Of a DNA stretch of 64,000 nucleotides, positions 43,201 to 52,527 are shown in pieces. Source of the DNA: Pseudomonas parafulva (lineage in GTDB: Bacteria; Pseudomonadota; Gammaproteobacteria; Pseudomonadales; Pseudomonadaceae); the NCBI RefSeq assembly GCF_002021815.1, contig NZ_CP019952.1, positions 3,007,001 to 3,071,000 on the forward strand, written 5' to 3'. The notes below the pieces were generated by a model. It was not told the DNA's origin. It saw only the letters and a program-made list of their open reading frames with translations, and ran no database searches. The first letter of the stretch is position 1; each line of letters starts with the position of its first letter. The translations under genes and the position numbers were made by a program.

Positions 43201-44193
43201 AGCCAGCCCGTAGCTGGCGAAGAAGCTGTGTGGCTTGAAGCCGCAGGCCTGGAAGGTGTCGGCGAAAGTGGCCAGGCTGTCCTGGCGAATCGGCTCGGAG
43301 CCCGAGTACGCCACCCGCCAGCGGCTCAGGTCGAGCCCGGCCAGTGAAGCCTTGCTGATCCGCTCGCTGCACAGGCGGTACGCAAAGTCAGGGCCGCCGC
43401 TGATGGTGCCGCCGTACTCACTGATGGCCTGCAACCAACGCAGCGGCCGCGCCAGGAAATAACCCGGCGACATCAGCACGCAGGGCACGCCGCTGAAGAT
43501 CGGCTGCAGCAGGCCGCCGATCAGGCCCATGTCGTGGTAGAGCGGGAGCCAGCTGACGATCACGTCGTCAGGGTTCAGGTCGATACCGAAGCCGTGGCGG
43601 ATCAGCTGTTCGTTCGCCACCAGGTTGCCGTGGCTGACCTGCACTCCTTTTGGCAGGGCCGTGGAGCCGGACGTGTACTGCAGGAACGCGATGTCATGGG
43701 GTTGCAATGCAGGCTCGCGCCAATCCGCCGCCCGTGCGGGATCGAGCCGGTCAACGGCCAGCAGCTCCGGGGCCTGCGCGGCTTGCAGCGCCTCCAGGCC
43801 CTGAAGGCTTTCTTGCAATCGCGCGATGGTCAGCAGCAGGCGCGGCTCGGCGTCGTCGATGATCGAAAGCAGGCGCTCCTGATGGTGCTGACGCGCGGAC
43901 TCCGGAGGGTAGGCCGGCACCGCGATGACGCCGGCATACAGGCAGCCGAAGAACGCCGCCACGTAGTCCGGGCCGCTGGGAAACAACAGCACGGCACGGT
44001 CCCCGAATGTAGCCCGCGCCTGCAGCGCGGCGGCGATGGCGCGGGCGCGCTGGTCAAGCGCCTGGTAGGTGAGCACGGCCTGTTCGCCGGGCGCATCGGC
44101 CAGAAAGCGCAAGGCGATCTTGTCCGGGCTCTGTACGGCGCGTTGCATCAGGGCCTGGACCAGCGAAGTCGGGAGTTCGAAGGCATGCGTCAT
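31243..44193 (-). CDS. pvdL: Pyoverdine chromophore synthetase PvdL
   Basis: 4316 residues from ATG at 44193 (AGGAAC ribosome site), near the ~4340 usual for PvdL. Order: acyl-AMP ligase (~1-590, [11 protein letters not shown] near 170), carrier (LLGGNSI near 611), then C-A-T (~665-1690), C-A-T (~1720-2750), epimerisation domain (~2780-3220, [10 protein letters not shown]), C-A-T (~3240-4316, carrier GGHSLL near 4247). No thioesterase, as expected for a first enzyme. PvdL acylates and joins L-Glu, D-Tyr and L-Dab, the chromophore precursor; the epimerisation domain after the third adenylation domain fits D-Tyr. Specificities are by orthology. It has its own PvdS promoter. A 49-codon upstream extension is rejected. 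Confidence 0.96.
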   Translation of the reverse strand: MTHAFELPTSLVQALMQRAVQSPDKIALRFLADAPGEQAVLTYQALDQRARAIAAALQARATFGDRAVLLFPSGPDYVAAFFGCLYAGVIAVPAYPPESARQHHQERLLSIIDDAEPRLLLTIARLQESLQGLEALQAAQAPELLAVDRLDPARAADWREPALQPHDIAFLQYTSGSTALPKGVQVSHGNLVANEQLIRHGFGIDLNPDDVIVSWLPLYHDMGLIGGLLQPIFSGVPCVLMSPGYFLARPLRWLQAISEYGGTISGGPDFAYRLCSERISKASLAGLDLSRWRVAYSGSEPIRQDSLATFADTFQACGFKPHSFFASYGLAEATLFVSGSRRGEGIGALALDAQAFAENRAEPGEGSVVMSCGWPQPGHAVRIVEPGQCQVLADNQVGEIWAAGPSIAHGYWRNAQASAQTFVEADGQRWLRTGDLGFMRGGEVFVTGRLKDMLIVRGQNLYPQDLEKTLEREVPALRKGRVAVFAVEHEGEQAIGVAVEISRNVQKTTAPEALIKTLRHVVADACRQAPAVVLLLNPGALPKTSSGKLQRSACRLRMDDGTLDCYARFPQPALPATQAVTGDGLQAQIARLWCDILKVEAVAADDHFMLLGGNSIAATQVTAALADALGIELSLRTLFEAPVLADYTQAVVTSLAQGQQTEAIALLSRDRPLPQSLAQNRLWLLWQLQPQSAAYNIPAGLQLRGALDEPALEAALQALVARHEALRTVFSEVDGQAVQRILAHLPVNLQRLDLQGQAPEQVDSQREAEACLPFDLQEGPLLRLTLVHLDEEHHQLWVTLHHIAADGWSLTLLMDELARLYAAYCQGLEPKLAPLGLGYADYGNWQRTWLAEGAAERQLAYWRDQLGDAAPVLDLCTDHPRASDRGNHAARLNVKVPAHLSQALKALAHQHHCSLFMVLLAGWQALLHRYTGQADIRVGVPNANRSRLQSQGLVGFFINTQVLRAQVHGRLPFAELLGQVRQATLEAQANQDLPFEQLVEALPQAREQGLFQVMFNHQQRDLSALRRLPGLLAEELPWHSREAKFDLQLHSEEDHQGRVRLAFDYASALFEQDTVARLAQQLLSLFEHVCETPQLPIGEVPLLDEASRARLLGWGQAPAAQPPQLLVEQLNEQARLHPQRTALVWEGGSLGYAELHQQANRLAHYLRDKGIGPDTCVAIAIERSPQLLVGLLAILKAGGAYVPLDVEYPAERLAYMLADCNAGLLLTHSSQLATLPHVQGVGVIALDQLHLDNWPSQPPRLHLDADNLAYVIYTSGSTGQPKGVGNTHGALAERLQWMQATYALGADDVLMQKAPISFDVSVWECFWPLIIGCKLLLAGAGEHRDPQRIAALVQAHGVTTLHFVPPLLQVFVQEPLAAGCSSLRRLFSGGEALPAALRDRVLQVLPQVQLHNRYGPTETAINVTHWHCTAGDGGHSPMGRPLGNVLCQVLDDELHLSVPGVPGELYLGGTGLARGYLGRPGLTAERFVPQPDGNGQRLYRSGDRVRWLVQYPALEYLGRLDHQVKVRGFRVEPEEVQACLLAQAGVEQAVVQVHQDTVGAQLVGYYSGTAESSALLAALAGHLPAYMVPAQLMWLAQMPLGPNGKVDRKALPAPVWQQREHIEPHSPLQRQVAAIWCEVLGLPQVGLQDDFFALGGHSLLATQIVSRTRQACDVELPLKALFDASELGAFCTEVARIQASGERNAQGDIPRVDRRQAVPLSYSQQRMWFLWQMEPNSPAYNVGGMARLRGTLHVDAFERALHALIVRHETLRTTFPSIEGVPYQCVTNDSNLQLAWQDFSALPDAVRQHSLQQLADQQAHQAFDLESGPLLRACLAKLQEREHVFVLTLHHIVTEGWAMDIFARELGELYEAFVDDRESPLAPLPVQYLDYSVWQRQWLDSGEGARQLAYWKQRLGQEHPVLALPTDRPRPAVQSHRGELYRFELDPALVQRVHVFNSQRGLTLFMTMTATLAVLLHRYSGQRDLRIGAPVANRIRPESEGLIGAFLNTQVLRCELDGQMTGAQVLEQVRQAAIEGQSHQDLPFEQLVEALHPPRSSAYNPLFQVMCNVQRWAFQQSRTLAGMQVDYLVNDAAATKFDLYLEVTDLDGRLGCCLTYSQDLFDAPRIARMAAHWQQLLVGLLDQPQQRLCELPMLSGAEQQGLVAQLRGKPSSAARHTLHGLFAAQAVQDPHARALTFAGQHLSYGELDQQANRLARALRERGVGPQVRVGVALERSLDMVVGLLAVLKAGGAYVPLDPEYPLDRLRYMIEDSQVGVLLGQRRLLQDLGPLPERLACWSLEDDQPTLGAYSEAPLDDVSLAQHPAYLIYTSGSTGKPKGVVVSHGEFAMHCQAVIEAFGMRSDDCELHFYSINFDAASERLWVPLLCGARVVIRAQGQWGADEICQLVREQHVSVLGFTPSYGSQLAQHLALQGECLPVRLVITGGEALTGEHLQRIRQAFIPDQLFNAYGPTETVVMPLAALAPQTLAADLGSVPIGRVIGQRTAYILDDDLALLPQGGIGELYVGGAGLAQGYHDRPGLTAERFVADPFSHTGGRLYRTGDLVRMGQDGLVEYIGRADQQVKIRGFRIELGEIESRLQAHADVDEAVVIAVDMQGVRQLVGYLVSPYAAADTHAQQQLREAVKAHAHQHLPDYMVPAHLVLLESLPLMGNGKLDRRALPLPDLDQARQQYQAPANEVQAQLAQVWGEVLNVDQVGVQDNFFELGGDSILSIQVVSRARQAGLQFTPRDLFQHQTIQALAAIVQPVQATDSIEQGLRQGIAQLTPIQHWFFDSALAQPQHWNQAVLLQCRTPLDETRLQTALAALVEHHDSLRLRFSDAAGRWQGEYAQPDDQQLLWSATVADLDDCQALYTDLQRSLDLQRGPLLRGLLVRDGEGEQRLALAIHHLVVDGVSWRILLEDLQALYRGQALPAKTHAPGDWAARLAAYASSDSLRDELGRWQAQVGEVRHELPCDHPQGGNLQRHARTVTISLDAQQTRQLLQQAPAAYHTQVNDLLLTALARTLCQWTGQPQALVQLEGHGRDGLFEDMDLTRSVGWFTNAYPLSLSPLAGDDDQALAASIKHIKEQLRQVPHKGLGYGVLRYLADPAAREHMAALAQARITFNYLGQFDQQFDDGALFTPVDAPVGLAHDPDAPLPNWLSVDGQVYGGALQLRWTFSSERYEPHTIATLANAYRQELITLIDHCLADGQGSYTPSDFPLAHLTQAQIDALPVPANLIEDVYPLTPMQEGMLLHTLLEPGTGLYYMQDRYRINSALDPQRFALAWQQVVARHEALRASFSWNSGEAMLQIIHKPGQLAMDYQDWRDLDAADQEARLQALHKQEREAGFDVLHTPPFHLRLVRVADARYWFMMSNHHILIDAWCRSLLMNDFFEIYQALGEGRQAQLPVPPRYRDYIGWLQRQGLDDARAWWQANLAGFERATALPSDRPLRHEHAGSGMIVGDCYTRLAVSEGARLRELAQAHQLTVNTFAQAAWALVLARYSGERDVAFGVTVAGRPVSMPQMQRTVGLFINSVVLRLQLPAAGQGCSVRQWLQGLLERNMELREYEYLPLVDIQACSELPKGQPLFDSLFVFENAPVETAVLDHAQHLDATSDSGRTHTNFPLTAVCYPGDDLGLHLSFDQRYFDYPTVERLLAEFKRLLLALVQGFDGQVQALPLVGAEEQRFLLQTCNNTQRAYPLEHSYVAQFEARVAAHPQRTVARCLDAEYDYAGLNLAANRLGHALIEAGARVDQPVALLADRGLPLLGMIVGSFKACAGYLPLDPGLPTARLQSILELSRAPVLVCSAACAEQGQALLQAMDPAVRPQLLVWETVQTCTTASHNPEVYSGPDNLAYVIYTSGSTGLPKGVMVEQRGMLNNQLSKVPYLALTEHDVIAQTASQSFDISVWQFLAAPLFGARVEIVPNVIAHDPQGLLTHVQATGITVLESVPSLIQGMLANEHQTLDGLRWMLPTGEAMPPELAAQWLQRYPRIGLVNAYGPAECSDDVAFFHVDAASTQGSYLPIGTPTDNNRLYLLGDEQQLVPLGAVGELCVAGTGVGRGYVGDPARTALAFIPHPYGAPGERVYRTGDLARQRPDGVFEYVGRVDHQVKIRGYRIELGEIEARLHEQPQVRDAAVAVQHGVNGKHLVGYLVPHHGVKGDDTVLAQLKARLRAELPEYMVPLHWAWLEALPHNANGKLDRKALPAVDIGNQHSQAYQAPRSELEGLLAGIWAEVLKADRVGVHDNFFELGGHSLLATQIASRVQKQLQLNVPLRAMFECSTVAELGVYVEGLQGSALDEDKVDRLSDLMAELEGL

Positions 44194-44282
44194 GGGTGTT
44201 CCTGCCGGTGTCGGGTTGGGCGGGCCGGTGTGGCCACCTGCAGGGGCGGACAGCATCAGCGGCCGGGGATGTACAGAGGGGA

Positions 44283-44306
44283 ACGGATGGCGGGGGGCAG
44301 AAATTA
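44283..44306 (-). promoter_or_regulatory. PvdS (IS-box) promoter of pvdL
   Basis: TAATT, 16 nt, CGT on the minus strand, 89 nt upstream of the pvdL ATG. The divergent pvdS gene is on the other side. Confidence 0.8.
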
Positions 44307-44448
44307 ACGAAGCGCGGGTCAGGTGGAAAAAGACGGCCATGGCGAGTTAGCCAGGCGCAGCTATAGCCGTGGCGCCATCCTGCGGGTACGCAAGCGGGTC
44401 GAGGCGAGACTTAGAACTGAAAGATACAGATACTAATTTCGTTTCGTA

Positions 44449-44478
44449 TTTGACAATCATTATCATTCTGAATAGCTT
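44449..44478 (+). promoter_or_regulatory. Fur-box-bearing sigma-70 promoter of pvdS
   Basis: TTGACA (44450-44455) serves as -35 and TAGCTT (44473-44478) as a plausible -10 with 17-base spacing. The spacer, ATCATTATCATT, together with TGACA matches most of the Fur consensus (GATAATGATAATCATTATC), so Fur with iron would block RNA polymerase. The resulting message has a ~60-base leader. Confidence 0.75.
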
Positions 44479-44545
44479 GTCGCTCGTCCTAGGACGCGTC
44501 CTACACCTCAACGCGCTCTTTACCCTTTGCATCCAGGTGATTTCC

Positions 44546-45067
44546 ATGGCGGAACAACTGTCCACAAGTAAGTGCGATTCACCACTGCTCCAAGCTTTCG
44601 TAGAAAACCGCAGCATCTTGCTCAAGATTGCCGCTCGCATCACCGGCTGCCGCTCGCGGGCCGAAGATGTGGTGCAGGATGCCTTCTTCAGGCTCGGCAG
44701 CGCTCCGCAGATCACCTCTTCGTTCAAGGCGCAGCTGAGCTATCTGTTCCAGATCGTACGCAATCTGGCCATCGACCATTACCGCAAGCAGGCGATGGAG
44801 TTGAAATACGCCGGCAGCGAGGAAGAAGGGCTGAACGTCGTCCTGCAGAACGCCTCGCCCGAAGCCACCCACATCAACCTTGCGGCCCTGGACGACATCG
44901 CCCGCGCGCTGAACGACCTGCCGCCACGCACGCGTTATGCGTTCGAAATGTACCGCCTGCATGGGGTACCGCAGAAAGACATCGCCAAGGAGCTGGGCGT
45001 CTCCCCTACCCTGGTCAACTTCATGATTCGCGATGCGATGGTGCATTGCAGGAAGATGACGCGGTAG
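44546..45067 (+). CDS. pvdS: Iron-starvation ECF sigma factor PvdS (PfrI-type)
   Basis: 173 residues. Region 2 spans ITGCRSRAEDVVQDAFFRLG and QLSYLFQIVRNLAIDHYRKQ; region 4 spans LPPRTRYAFEMYRLHGVPQK, then DIAKELGVSPTLVNFMIRDA. It directs RNA polymerase to the IS-box promoters found before six operons in this window. ATG at 44546 begins the conserved MAEQLSTSKC start; a longer reading from 44369 covers the Fur-regulated promoter and is rejected. Confidence 0.96.
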   Translation: MAEQLSTSKCDSPLLQAFVENRSILLKIAARITGCRSRAEDVVQDAFFRLGSAPQITSSFKAQLSYLFQIVRNLAIDHYRKQAMELKYAGSEEEGLNVVLQNASPEATHINLAALDDIARALNDLPPRTRYAFEMYRLHGVPQKDIAKELGVSPTLVNFMIRDAMVHCRKMTR

Positions 45068-45099
45068 GAACGGCGGGAAGGTGATTGGATGACTCGCTG

Positions 45100-45412
45100 C
45101 GGCATTGCCGGGGCGCCGGACCGGCCCCGATGAGCTGCGCAGCAGCCCCAGGATTTCAGCTCCGCGGCTGATATTGCCGGGGCCGCTGCGCGGCCCATCG
45201 CGGCCGGTCCGGCGCTCCGGCTAGGCCGCTCCCATACGGGGGTTCGCTGGCCCTCAGATGCGGTCAAAGGCAGTTGCCTCCGCAATCGCGCTACTTCGGC
45301 CATACCACGATCACGGTAGGAGCGGCCTAGTGCCGCGATGGGCTGCGCAGCAGCCCCAGAGATGTGAGCATTATAGCTAAATGCCAGGGAGCGGCCTTGC
45401 CGGGGCGCATCC
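45100..45412. repeat. Cluster of Pseudomonas REP elements in a 406-base gap
   Basis: Several partial and inverted REP units (GGGGCTGCGCAGCAGCCCC-like cores near 45130 and 45340, GGCCGCTGCGCGGCCCATCG near 45181, GTAGGAGCGGCCTAGTGCCG near 45317) fill most of 45068-45473, between the convergent pvdS and acetyltransferase genes. No coding sequence is supported. Confidence 0.7.
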
Positions 45413-45473
45413 GCAAAATCACTGGTTTCAAGTGCGAGGCCAGGTAGTCGTTTGACCGCCTTCAGTACCACAC

Positions 45474-46487
45474 TCAAATCAAAGCACAACGATCAAAAAA
45501 CCGCTCCCGCCCCAGAATCATCAGCGCCGCCCGCTTGTGCGGGAAGTCGAATTCCTTGTCGCAGTGAAAGCACTGGTCCTGCATGTAGCCGATCATCCGC
45601 GCATTGTCGGCACGCGGCTCGGCGACAACGCGCTGGGTGCGCGGGTCGTCCAGGAACAGGTAGTGCACCAGCGCGCAGAGCCAACTGGCGACCTTATGCG
45701 GGCCGCGGTGCTGCTGTTCGCCCACCAGCATGTGGATGCCACGGTCATAATCGTCGGCCTGGTAGAACGGGGCGATGCGGTCTTCCTTGGCCCAATAGGC
45801 CTCGAAGTAGGCAAACGGCTGATCATCGAAGCAGCCGATCAGCGTGAGGGTATGGGGGTCCGCTTCGAGCTTGGCCAGGTACTCGCGGTGCTGCGCCAGG
45901 CTCCCCCCTTCCTGCCAGAACGCCTCTACCCGCGGCTCGTTCTGCCAGCGGTTAAAGCGCTCAAGGTCGTGCTCGATGTCCAGGGTGCGCAGCGATACCC
46001 AGCTGCCCAGCCGCGCATCGAAGCGCCGGTACACTTCGCCTCGTGGCTTGGGCGCTCGCAGCGGGTGTCGTTTACCAGCGGTGATGCGCATCTGTTGCGG
46101 GTACACCGCGGTCTGCGCATCACCCAGCCACGGCTGAGGCAACTGCCAGAACAATGCCCGCTCGCACAAGTACTGCCCCGATTGCTCGCCGCTCACCAAC
46201 AAGCCAGAGGCCAACGCCTGGGTGGGCACTTCATGCAGCTGCCAGGTCAACGTCTGGCAGGTGGCGTGCTGGGACAACAGCCAGTAGCACGCCGCCCACT
46301 GCGCCTGGTAGGGCCGCTGCGAGCAGACGTATTCCACCTGCACCACTGGAGTGCCGTAAGTGTGCACACGCAAGGTGATCAAGGGTCGAGCTTCGAGCGA
46401 CAGGCACAGCAAACCGTCGCGCTGCTCGGCGCTCAGGCTGCGCCAGCGTGGCGTGTGGGTTGTCTGCAAGGCGGCATCTGAGGGCAT
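45474..46487 (-). CDS. Siderophore-associated GNAT acetyltransferase (IucB/AlcB-like, PvdYII type)
   Basis: 337 residues. The C-terminal ~180 form an acetyltransf_8/AlcB-like GNAT domain (YDRGIHMLVGEQQHRGPHKV, then EPRADNARMIGYMQDQCFHC and EFDFPHKRAALMILGRERFF). Relatives acetylate N-hydroxy-lysine or -ornithine in hydroxamate siderophores. The N-terminal ~150 residues are poorly conserved. The PvdS promoter upstream and the pvdS neighbour tie it to pyoverdine, possibly acylating a hydroxyornithine; the acyl donor is not determinable. Confidence 0.85.
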   Translation of the reverse strand: MPSDAALQTTHTPRWRSLSAEQRDGLLCLSLEARPLITLRVHTYGTPVVQVEYVCSQRPYQAQWAACYWLLSQHATCQTLTWQLHEVPTQALASGLLVSGEQSGQYLCERALFWQLPQPWLGDAQTAVYPQQMRITAGKRHPLRAPKPRGEVYRRFDARLGSWVSLRTLDIEHDLERFNRWQNEPRVEAFWQEGGSLAQHREYLAKLEADPHTLTLIGCFDDQPFAYFEAYWAKEDRIAPFYQADDYDRGIHMLVGEQQHRGPHKVASWLCALVHYLFLDDPRTQRVVAEPRADNARMIGYMQDQCFHCDKEFDFPHKRAALMILGRERFFDRCALI

Positions 46488-46529
46488 GGGCGATACTCGG
46501 TGACGTGAAAGGAAGGCTCACTCTGCAAG

Positions 46530-46553
46530 ACGATGCCAGCTCCCCCGGATTTA
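46530..46553 (-). promoter_or_regulatory. PvdS (IS-box) promoter of the acetyltransferase gene
   Basis: Exact TAAAT, 16 nt, CGT on the minus strand, 42 nt before the ATG at 46487. It lies immediately after the stop of the upstream solute-binding-protein gene. Confidence 0.85.
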
Positions 46554-46572
46554 GCCGCTGCCGTTGACGGGG

Positions 46573-47382
46573 CTACGGGCGCCCGGCAGTGACCGTGATG
46601 CCATAGGGTTCGAAAATGCGCGCCAGCTCGCCCTTCTCGCGCAGCGCCTGCAGCAACCCGGTGAAAGCAGTGGCTGACAACGGCCCACCTGCACGCAGCA
46701 CGGCATAGTGGTGGTAGACCTGATCGATACGCCCCGATGCCGCCAGCCGGCCCTGACTGGAGGGGTTACGGGCCAGAAAGTCGGTGAGGTACGAGCGCGT
46801 CACCAGCGCGATGTCGGCGCGACCGGCCTGCACCATCAGCAGGTTGCTGTCGTGGGAGTAGGTCAAGGTAGCGTTGAAGGCTTTGCGCAGGTAGCTGGGG
46901 TCGGGATTGAACCCTGCAAAGGCATAGTGGTAGCCGTTGAACATGGCCAGGCGCTTGCCCTGCAGGTCATCCACATAGTGCGGGTCGGCCAGGCTGCTGG
47001 TACGCCCCACGAACACTTCGGCATCTTCAAGGCCCATGTCCACCGCCTCGTGCGGCACCTGCGCCCAACCCCATTGCGGGTTCTCGAACACCGCCATGTC
47101 GGTGCGGCCTTGCAGCAGGTCGCCAAAGCGTCGTTGCACCGAGGTGGGCACCAGCACAAAGCGATAACGGGGTTGCGACAGGTTCAGCGCGTCGATCAAC
47201 TGCGCCAGCAGGCCAGTGCCCGCACCTTGCTCGGGACGCACGGTGTACGGCGGAAAATGAGCAGCCCCAACCCTGACCTCCACCCGCTCCACGGCCCGTG
47301 CCGACGGCGCCAGCCAGCAGGCGGCAGAAATAAACAGTGCGGACAGGACCTTGAGGCCGGGCGCTAGGGTCAAAACGAACAC
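46573..47382 (-). CDS. Periplasmic solute-binding protein (SBP_bac_3-like)
   Basis: 269 residues with a signal peptide (hydrophobic SALFISAACWLAPSARA, cleavage near ARA-VER). The body follows the family-3 amino-acid-binding pattern: VRVGAAHFPPYTVRPEQ reading near the start, GAGTGLLAQLIDALNLSQ, DMAVFENPQWGW and FLARNPSSQGR. The start is a GTG at 47382 with a weak ribosome site, so it is uncertain. No permease or ATPase genes accompany it; it may be an orphan sensor or binding protein. Confidence 0.75.
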   Translation of the reverse strand: MFVLTLAPGLKVLSALFISAACWLAPSARAVERVEVRVGAAHFPPYTVRPEQGAGTGLLAQLIDALNLSQPRYRFVLVPTSVQRRFGDLLQGRTDMAVFENPQWGWAQVPHEAVDMGLEDAEVFVGRTSSLADPHYVDDLQGKRLAMFNGYHYAFAGFNPDPSYLRKAFNATLTYSHDSNLLMVQAGRADIALVTRSYLTDFLARNPSSQGRLAASGRIDQVYHHYAVLRAGGPLSATAFTGLLQALREKGELARIFEPYGITVTAGRP

Positions 47383-47543
47383 TCATCACATGCAAGAACG
47401 GAATCCGCTTACGCTAGGCGCTTTCCGGACCCGGCACAACCGCCGGGCCGCGCTCTTTATGCCAAAGCAGGCGGCAAAATGCCAGGGGTGTCGGGTGGCA
47501 GGACTTTGGCTACGCTCAAGCAAGATTTGGAAGGGAGCCTGAC

Positions 47544-48089
47544 ATGGGCCATTGGTTGGTGATCGACCTGGAAGCGACGACAGACGACGGCGGATGGCCG
47601 GTCGCAGACATGGAAGTGATTGAAATCGGCGCGAGCCTGGTGACTGGCGAAGGCCGCGAGGTCGACCATTTTCAGCGTTTCGTGCGGCCACGCAGGCGGC
47701 CTCAGCTGACGCCGTTCTGCCGCGAGCTGACCCACATCAGCCAGGCGAACGTGGACTCGGCCGCCCCTTTTACCGAGGTGTGGCCCAGTTTCGAACGGTG
47801 GCTAGCGCACCATCAGGCGCAGTTGCAGGCCTGGGTGAGTTGGGGCGACTACGACCGTGTGCAATTGCTCCAGGAGTGGCGGCAACATGGCCTGGACAGC
47901 GCGCTGCGGGCACTGCCGCACATCAACCTCAAGCAGCGTTTTGCCAAGGCCCGTCACCTGCAGCGCCCCACCGGGCTCAACAGTGCCCTGCACATGGCCG
48001 GCATGCACTTTTGCGGCCAGCAGCACCGGGCCTTGGAAGACGCGCGCAACACTGCGCGCCTGCTGCCGTTGAGCCTGCCTAACGGTTGA
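47544..48089 (+). CDS. DEDDh-family 3'-5' exonuclease (DnaQ/KapD-like)
   Basis: 181 residues. Exo I VIDLEATTDDGG, followed by EVIEIGASLV; Exo II includes LTHISQANVDSA and WGDYDRVQL; Exo III HRALEDARNTARLL gives the H and D of the DEDDh set. Single-domain proteins of this kind act on RNA or DNA 3' ends. A ribosome site GGGAG precedes the ATG. It is a stand-alone gene divergent from the binding-protein gene. Confidence 0.88.
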   Translation: MGHWLVIDLEATTDDGGWPVADMEVIEIGASLVTGEGREVDHFQRFVRPRRRPQLTPFCRELTHISQANVDSAAPFTEVWPSFERWLAHHQAQLQAWVSWGDYDRVQLLQEWRQHGLDSALRALPHINLKQRFAKARHLQRPTGLNSALHMAGMHFCGQQHRALEDARNTARLLPLSLPNG

Positions 48090-48179
48090 CGGGCGGCGCC
48101 TTTCAAAGCGGATGACGGCGCCAGTGGCCTTGGGCATACTGGCCAGCCTTTTTGCCCTCTTCTGTTACTGGAGTCGCCC

Positions 48180-48464
48180 ATGTTCAAGGTCAACGAGTAC
48201 TTCAACGGCACCGTCAAGTCGATCGCTTTCACTGGCGAAGAAGGCCCGGCCACCGTCGGTGTGATGGCCCCTGGTGAATACGAGTTCGGCACGGCCAAGC
48301 GTGAAATCATGCACGTGGTCTCGGGCGCGCTGATCGTGAAGCTGCCAGGCAGCGACGCCTGGGAAACCTTCGCTGCTGGCACCCAGTTCAACGTGCCGGC
48401 CGACAGCAAGTTCCAGCTGCAAGTCAAGGTCGAAACGGCCTACCTCTGCGAGTACCGCGACTAA
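48180..48464 (+). CDS. ppnP: Pyrimidine/purine nucleoside phosphorylase PpnP
   Basis: 94 residues, the normal size for this small cupin (DUF1255/YaiE). Characteristic segments are [37 protein letters not shown] and [20 protein letters not shown]. The family splits nucleosides with phosphate. Monocistronic, preceded by a usable GGAG ribosome site. Confidence 0.95.
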   Translation: MFKVNEYFNGTVKSIAFTGEEGPATVGVMAPGEYEFGTAKREIMHVVSGALIVKLPGSDAWETFAAGTQFNVPADSKFQLQVKVETAYLCEYRD

Positions 48465-48535
48465 GCCTGCCGCAGGCCGAGTACCTTCACTCGGCCGCCA
48501 CCCTTGATGAACGCGGGCCCGCTCACCGCGCATCG

Positions 48536-49231
48536 TCATTGCCCATTCAGAAATCGCGCCACCTTGTCGGCCGCTGCCTGCAGGTGCTGTTCATGACTGA
48601 ACCCGGAAGCCTTCAGGGGCTTTAGGTCATGATCGCCCGTCGCCAGCCACTGCACCTCGATCGCAGGTGACAAGGTGTACCGCTCGACCGCCTCCCGATT
48701 GCCCAAGGCATCGCGCTGACCCTGTACGACCAAGGTCGGGGTCTGCAACCCTGCCAGGTGTTCGACCCGTGGCTTTTCCGGCTTGCCTGCTGCATAGAAC
48801 GGATAGCCCAGGCACACCAGTGCATCGGCTCCCAGCTCGTCGGCCACCAGGCTGGCCATGCGCCCGCCCATCGACTTGCCGCCGATCGCCAATTTGCCCG
48901 CGACCAAGGGTCGCACCTGTTGGTACACCTCGCGCCAGCATTGCAGCAAGGCAGGCTGCGGATTGGGTGGCCTTTTGCTGCCGCCGTGCCGACGCTGGGC
49001 CATGTACGGGAACTCGAAGCGCACCACGGCTACGCCACGGGACGCAAGCCTTTGCGCCATTTGCTCCATGAACCCGCTGTCCATCGGCGCCCCGGCGCCA
49101 TGGGCAAGGATCAGGCAGGTCCGATACGGCTCACTGTACACCCCGTGTTCAGGTGTGCAGCGCAAGCCTGGGACATTTCCGACCTTGGCCCATTGATCCC
49201 CGTCAATGCAGGCATTTTGCCCATTACTCAT
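48536..49231 (-). CDS. Alpha/beta-fold hydrolase (dienelactone-hydrolase-like)
   Basis: 231 residues. [16 protein letters not shown] gives the oxyanion region, [12 protein letters not shown] the nucleophile elbow (Ser in GKSMG), VQGQRDALG the acidic residue and GDHDLKPLK the catalytic His. Substrate unknown. The first codons overlap an Anr-type site (49193-49206) that belongs to the divergent ccoN-1 promoter. Confidence 0.85.
   Translation of the reverse strand: MSNGQNACIDGDQWAKVGNVPGLRCTPEHGVYSEPYRTCLILAHGAGAPMDSGFMEQMAQRLASRGVAVVRFEFPYMAQRRHGGSKRPPNPQPALLQCWREVYQQVRPLVAGKLAIGGKSMGGRMASLVADELGADALVCLGYPFYAAGKPEKPRVEHLAGLQTPTLVVQGQRDALGNREAVERYTLSPAIEVQWLATGDHDLKPLKASGFSHEQHLQAAADKVARFLNGQ
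49193..49206 (+). promoter_or_regulatory. Anr (FNR-type) box upstream of ccoNOQP-1
   Basis: TTGATCCCCGTCAA matches TTGAT-N4-ATCAA at nine of ten positions. It ends 74 bases before the ccoN-1 start, leaving room for an activator site near -41. Its sequence lies within codons 9-13 of the divergent hydrolase gene. Confidence 0.7.
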
Positions 49232-49280
49232 GCTTGCCTCGCTCTATAGCCTGCCAATAACCGTGGATGGGAACCCATAC

Positions 49281-50705
49281 ATGAACACAACCAGCAGTAC
49301 CGCCTATAACTACAAGGTGGTCCGCCAATTCGCCATCATGACGGTGGTGTGGGGAATCGTCGGGATGGGGCTCGGCGTCTTCATCGCCGCCCAGCTTGCC
49401 TGGCCTTTCCTGAACCTCGATCTCCCCTGGACCAGCTTCGGCCGCCTGCGCCCACTGCATACCAATGCGGTGATTTTCGCGTTTGGCGGCTGTGCGCTGT
49501 TCGCCACCTCCTATTATTCGGTGCAACGCACCTGCCAGACCACCCTGTTCGCGCCACGCCTGGCCGCGTTCACCTTCTGGGGCTGGCAACTGGTGATTCT
49601 GCTGGCTGCCATCAGCCTGCCGCTGGGTTACACCAGCTCCAAGGAATACGCCGAACTGGAATGGCCGATCGATATCCTGATCACCATCGTGTGGGTGGCG
49701 TATGCCGTGGTGTTCTTCGGCACCCTGATGAAACGCAACACCAAGCACATCTATGTGGGCAACTGGTTCTTCGGCGGTTTCATCCTGACCGTGGCGATGC
49801 TGCACATCGTCAACAACCTGGAGCTGCCTGTCAGCCTGACCAAGTCCTACTCGGTCTACGCCGGGGCCACCGATGCCATGGTGCAGTGGTGGTACGGCCA
49901 CAACGCCGTGGGCTTCTTCCTGACTGCAGGCTTCCTGGGCATGATGTACTACTACGTGCCCAAACAAGCCGAACGCCCGGTGTACTCCTATCGCCTGTCG
50001 ATCGTGCACTTCTGGGCGCTGATCACCCTGTACATCTGGGCAGGCCCTCACCACCTGCACTACACCGCCCTGCCTGATTGGGCTCAATCGCTGGGCATGG
50101 TGATGTCGCTGGTGCTGCTGGCTCCAAGCTGGGGCGGCATGATCAACGGCATGATGACCCTGTCCGGCGCCTGGCACAAACTGCGCAGCGACCCCATCCT
50201 GCGCTTCCTGGTGGTTTCCCTGGCCTTCTACGGCATGTCCACCTTCGAAGGCCCGATGATGGCCATCAAGACTGTCAACGCCTTGTCCCACTATACCGAC
50301 TGGACCATCGGCCACGTGCATGCCGGCGCCCTGGGCTGGGTAGCGATGATTTCCATCGGCGCCCTGTACCACACCATCCCCAAGGTCTTCGGCAAAGAGC
50401 GCATGTACAGCATCGGGCTGATCAACGCGCACTTCTGGCTGGCCACCATCGGCACCGTGCTCTACATCGCTTCGATGTGGGTCAACGGCATCGCCCAGGG
50501 CCTGATGTGGCGCGCTGTCAACAGCGACGGCACGCTCACCTACTCGTTCGTCGAAACCCTGGTGGCCAGCCATCCAGGCTTCGTCGTGCGCTTCGTCGGT
50601 GGCGCGATCTTCCTCAGCGGCATGTTCCTGATGGCCTGGAACACCTGGCGCACGGTGCGTTCGCCAGCGCTGGATACCGTCCCTGCGAACGCCCAGCTGG
50701 CTTGA
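49281..50705 (+). CDS. ccoN1: cbb3-type cytochrome c oxidase subunit I, copy 1
   Basis: 474 residues, the catalytic heme-copper subunit with about 12 membrane helices. Visible family blocks are [35 protein letters not shown] (CuB/active-site histidines) and [15 protein letters not shown]. It reduces O2 with high affinity in the inner membrane. ATG at 49281 (GGGAAC before it) starts the conserved [20 protein letters not shown]; 25 upstream in-frame codons are excluded. First gene of the first ccoNOQP operon. Confidence 0.96.
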   Translation: MNTTSSTAYNYKVVRQFAIMTVVWGIVGMGLGVFIAAQLAWPFLNLDLPWTSFGRLRPLHTNAVIFAFGGCALFATSYYSVQRTCQTTLFAPRLAAFTFWGWQLVILLAAISLPLGYTSSKEYAELEWPIDILITIVWVAYAVVFFGTLMKRNTKHIYVGNWFFGGFILTVAMLHIVNNLELPVSLTKSYSVYAGATDAMVQWWYGHNAVGFFLTAGFLGMMYYYVPKQAERPVYSYRLSIVHFWALITLYIWAGPHHLHYTALPDWAQSLGMVMSLVLLAPSWGGMINGMMTLSGAWHKLRSDPILRFLVVSLAFYGMSTFEGPMMAIKTVNALSHYTDWTIGHVHAGALGWVAMISIGALYHTIPKVFGKERMYSIGLINAHFWLATIGTVLYIASMWVNGIAQGLMWRAVNSDGTLTYSFVETLVASHPGFVVRFVGGAIFLSGMFLMAWNTWRTVRSPALDTVPANAQLA

Positions 50706-50718
50706 GGAGACCTGCCTG

Positions 50719-51327
50719 ATGAAACATGAAGTCATCGAGAAAAACGTCGGCCTGCTGGCCTTGCTGATGGTCTTCGCCGTCAGCATCGGCGGCCTTACCC
50801 AGATCGTCCCATTGTTCTTCCAGGACGTAGCCAATACGCCGGTCGAGGGGATGAAGCCCTACACCGCGCTGCAACTCGAAGGCCGTGACATCTACATTCG
50901 CGAAGGCTGCGTGGGCTGCCACTCGCAGATGATCCGCCCGTTCCGCGCCGAGACCGAGCGCTACGGTCATTATTCGGTTGCCGGTGAAAGCGTATGGGAC
51001 CACCCGTTCCTGTGGGGCTCCAAGCGCACCGGGCCAGACCTGGCGCGGGTCGGCGGGCGCTATTCGGACGACTGGCACCGGGCGCACCTGTACAACCCGC
51101 GCAACGTGGTACCGGAGTCGAAGATGCCATCGTATCCGTGGCTGGTGGCCGACCAGGTCGACAACAGCCACACCGACACCAAGATGCGCGTGCTGCGCAC
51201 CCTGGGCGTGCCCTACACCGACGAAGACATTGCCGGCGCGCGCGAGGCGGTCAAGAACAAGACCGAGATGGACGCCCTGGTTGCCTACCTGCAGGTGCTG
51301 GGCACCTCGATCAAGAACAAGAGGTGA
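50719..51327 (+). CDS. ccoO1: cbb3 oxidase monoheme cytochrome c subunit II, copy 1
   Basis: 202 residues with an N-terminal membrane anchor ([20 protein letters not shown]) and one heme c site, [15 protein letters not shown]. It carries electrons to CcoN. It lies 13 bases after ccoN-1 with GAGGAG as ribosome site. Confidence 0.96.
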   Translation: MKHEVIEKNVGLLALLMVFAVSIGGLTQIVPLFFQDVANTPVEGMKPYTALQLEGRDIYIREGCVGCHSQMIRPFRAETERYGHYSVAGESVWDHPFLWGSKRTGPDLARVGGRYSDDWHRAHLYNPRNVVPESKMPSYPWLVADQVDNSHTDTKMRVLRTLGVPYTDEDIAGAREAVKNKTEMDALVAYLQVLGTSIKNKR

Positions 51328-51332
51328 ATGCG

Positions 51333-51536
51333 ATGGAAATGGACATCGGCATGATCCGCGGCCTGGGCACCCTGGTGGTGTTGATCGCCTTCATCGGCTT
51401 GAGCCTGTGGGTATTCAACCGGCGCCGCGACCGGGACTTCGCCGAAGCGCGCCTGCTGCCCTTCGTCGACGACCGCCTGCCTTCTGTCGAGCAGGCACCT
51501 GAAACCCGTGCAGCTGCGAGGAGCAAAGCACAATGA
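51333..51536 (+). CDS. ccoQ1: cbb3 oxidase small subunit IV, copy 1
   Basis: 67 residues: one membrane helix ([18 protein letters not shown]) followed by a basic/acidic cytoplasmic tail. CcoQ stabilises the complex. ATG at 51333 follows an AGAGGTGAA ribosome site and the stop overlaps ccoP-1. Confidence 0.92.
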   Translation: MEMDIGMIRGLGTLVVLIAFIGLSLWVFNRRRDRDFAEARLLPFVDDRLPSVEQAPETRAAARSKAQ

Positions 51537-52474
51537 CCGCCTTCTGGAGTACCTACATCAGCGTACTGACCATCGGCAGCCTGATCGGCCTGACCTGGCT
51601 GTTGCTCGGCACCCGCAAGGGCCAGAGCAACAGCACGACCGACCAGACCATGGGGCACAGCTTCGATGGCATCGAGGAATACGACAATCCGCTGCCCAAG
51701 TGGTGGTTCTGGTTGTTCATCGGCACCCTGGTCTTCAGCGCAGGCTACCTTGTGCTGTATCCGGGCCTTGGCAACTGGAAAGGCATCCTGCCGGGCTACG
51801 AGGATGGCTGGACCGGTGTTAACGAATGGCAGAAGGAGATGGACAAGGCTGACGCCAAATTCGGCCCGATCTTCGCCAAGTACGCCGCCATGCCCGTGGA
51901 AGAAGTGGCCAAGGATCCGCAGGCATTGAAGATGGGCAGCCGCCTGTTCGCCTCCAACTGCTCGGTTTGCCACGGGTCCGATGCCAAGGGCGCCTATGGC
52001 TTTCCCAACCTGACCGACAACGACTGGCGCTGGGGCGGTGAGCCTGAAACGATCAAGGCGTCGATCATGAACGGCCGTCACGGCGTGATGCCGGCCTGGG
52101 CCGAGGTGATCGGTGAACAGGGCGTATCGGATGTGGCAGCGTTCGTGCTGACCAACCTCGATGGGCGCAAGCTTCCCGAAGGCGTCAAGGCCGACCCGGT
52201 CAAGGGCAAGGAGCTGTTCGCGAGCAACTGCGTGGCCTGCCACGGACCTGAGGGCAAGGGCACCCCTGCCATGGGTGCGCCGGACCTGACCCACCCGCAG
52301 GCCTTCATCTATGGATCGAGCTTCGCCCAGCTGCAACAGACCATTCGTTATGGTCGCCAGGGCCAGATGCCTGCGCAAGCCGAGATCCAGGGCAATGACA
52401 AGGTGCACCTGCTGGCGGCCTACGTCTACAGCCTCTCGCAGGGCGATGCAGCCCAAGGCGTAACGGTCAAGTAA
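51533..52474 (+). CDS. ccoP1: cbb3 oxidase diheme cytochrome c subunit III, copy 1
   Basis: 313 residues. N-terminal CcoP domain with two helices ([20 protein letters not shown] and the [20 protein letters not shown] region), then two cytochrome c domains with [11 protein letters not shown] and [11 protein letters not shown]. It is the electron entry subunit. It overlaps ccoQ-1 by four bases. A hairpin terminator follows. Confidence 0.96.
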   Translation: MTAFWSTYISVLTIGSLIGLTWLLLGTRKGQSNSTTDQTMGHSFDGIEEYDNPLPKWWFWLFIGTLVFSAGYLVLYPGLGNWKGILPGYEDGWTGVNEWQKEMDKADAKFGPIFAKYAAMPVEEVAKDPQALKMGSRLFASNCSVCHGSDAKGAYGFPNLTDNDWRWGGEPETIKASIMNGRHGVMPAWAEVIGEQGVSDVAAFVLTNLDGRKLPEGVKADPVKGKELFASNCVACHGPEGKGTPAMGAPDLTHPQAFIYGSSFAQLQQTIRYGRQGQMPAQAEIQGNDKVHLLAAYVYSLSQGDAAQGVTVK

Positions 52475-52504
52475 CGCGCTCTTCGTCTTCCAGCCCCGCC
52501 CTAC

Positions 52505-52527
52505 AGCGCCGCTTTAGCGGCGCTTTT
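52505..52527 (+). terminator. Rho-independent terminator of ccoNOQP-1
   Basis: AGCGCCGC-TTTA-GCGGCGCT stem-loop followed by TTTTCATTT, about 30 bases after the ccoP-1 stop. Confidence 0.88.

Noticed and set aside
39448..43347. 1299-residue open frame on the plus strand opposite pvdL, and similar long frames opposite the left NRPS (60-1979, 2043-3461, 3639-5348)
   Set aside because: They are antisense shadows of high-GC coding sequence. They have no domain similarity or ribosome sites, while the opposite strand encodes well-conserved NRPS domains.
31243..44340. pvdL start at 44340
   Set aside because: The 49 extra codons cross the PvdS promoter, and the PvdL-like N-terminus with a ribosome site begins at 44193.
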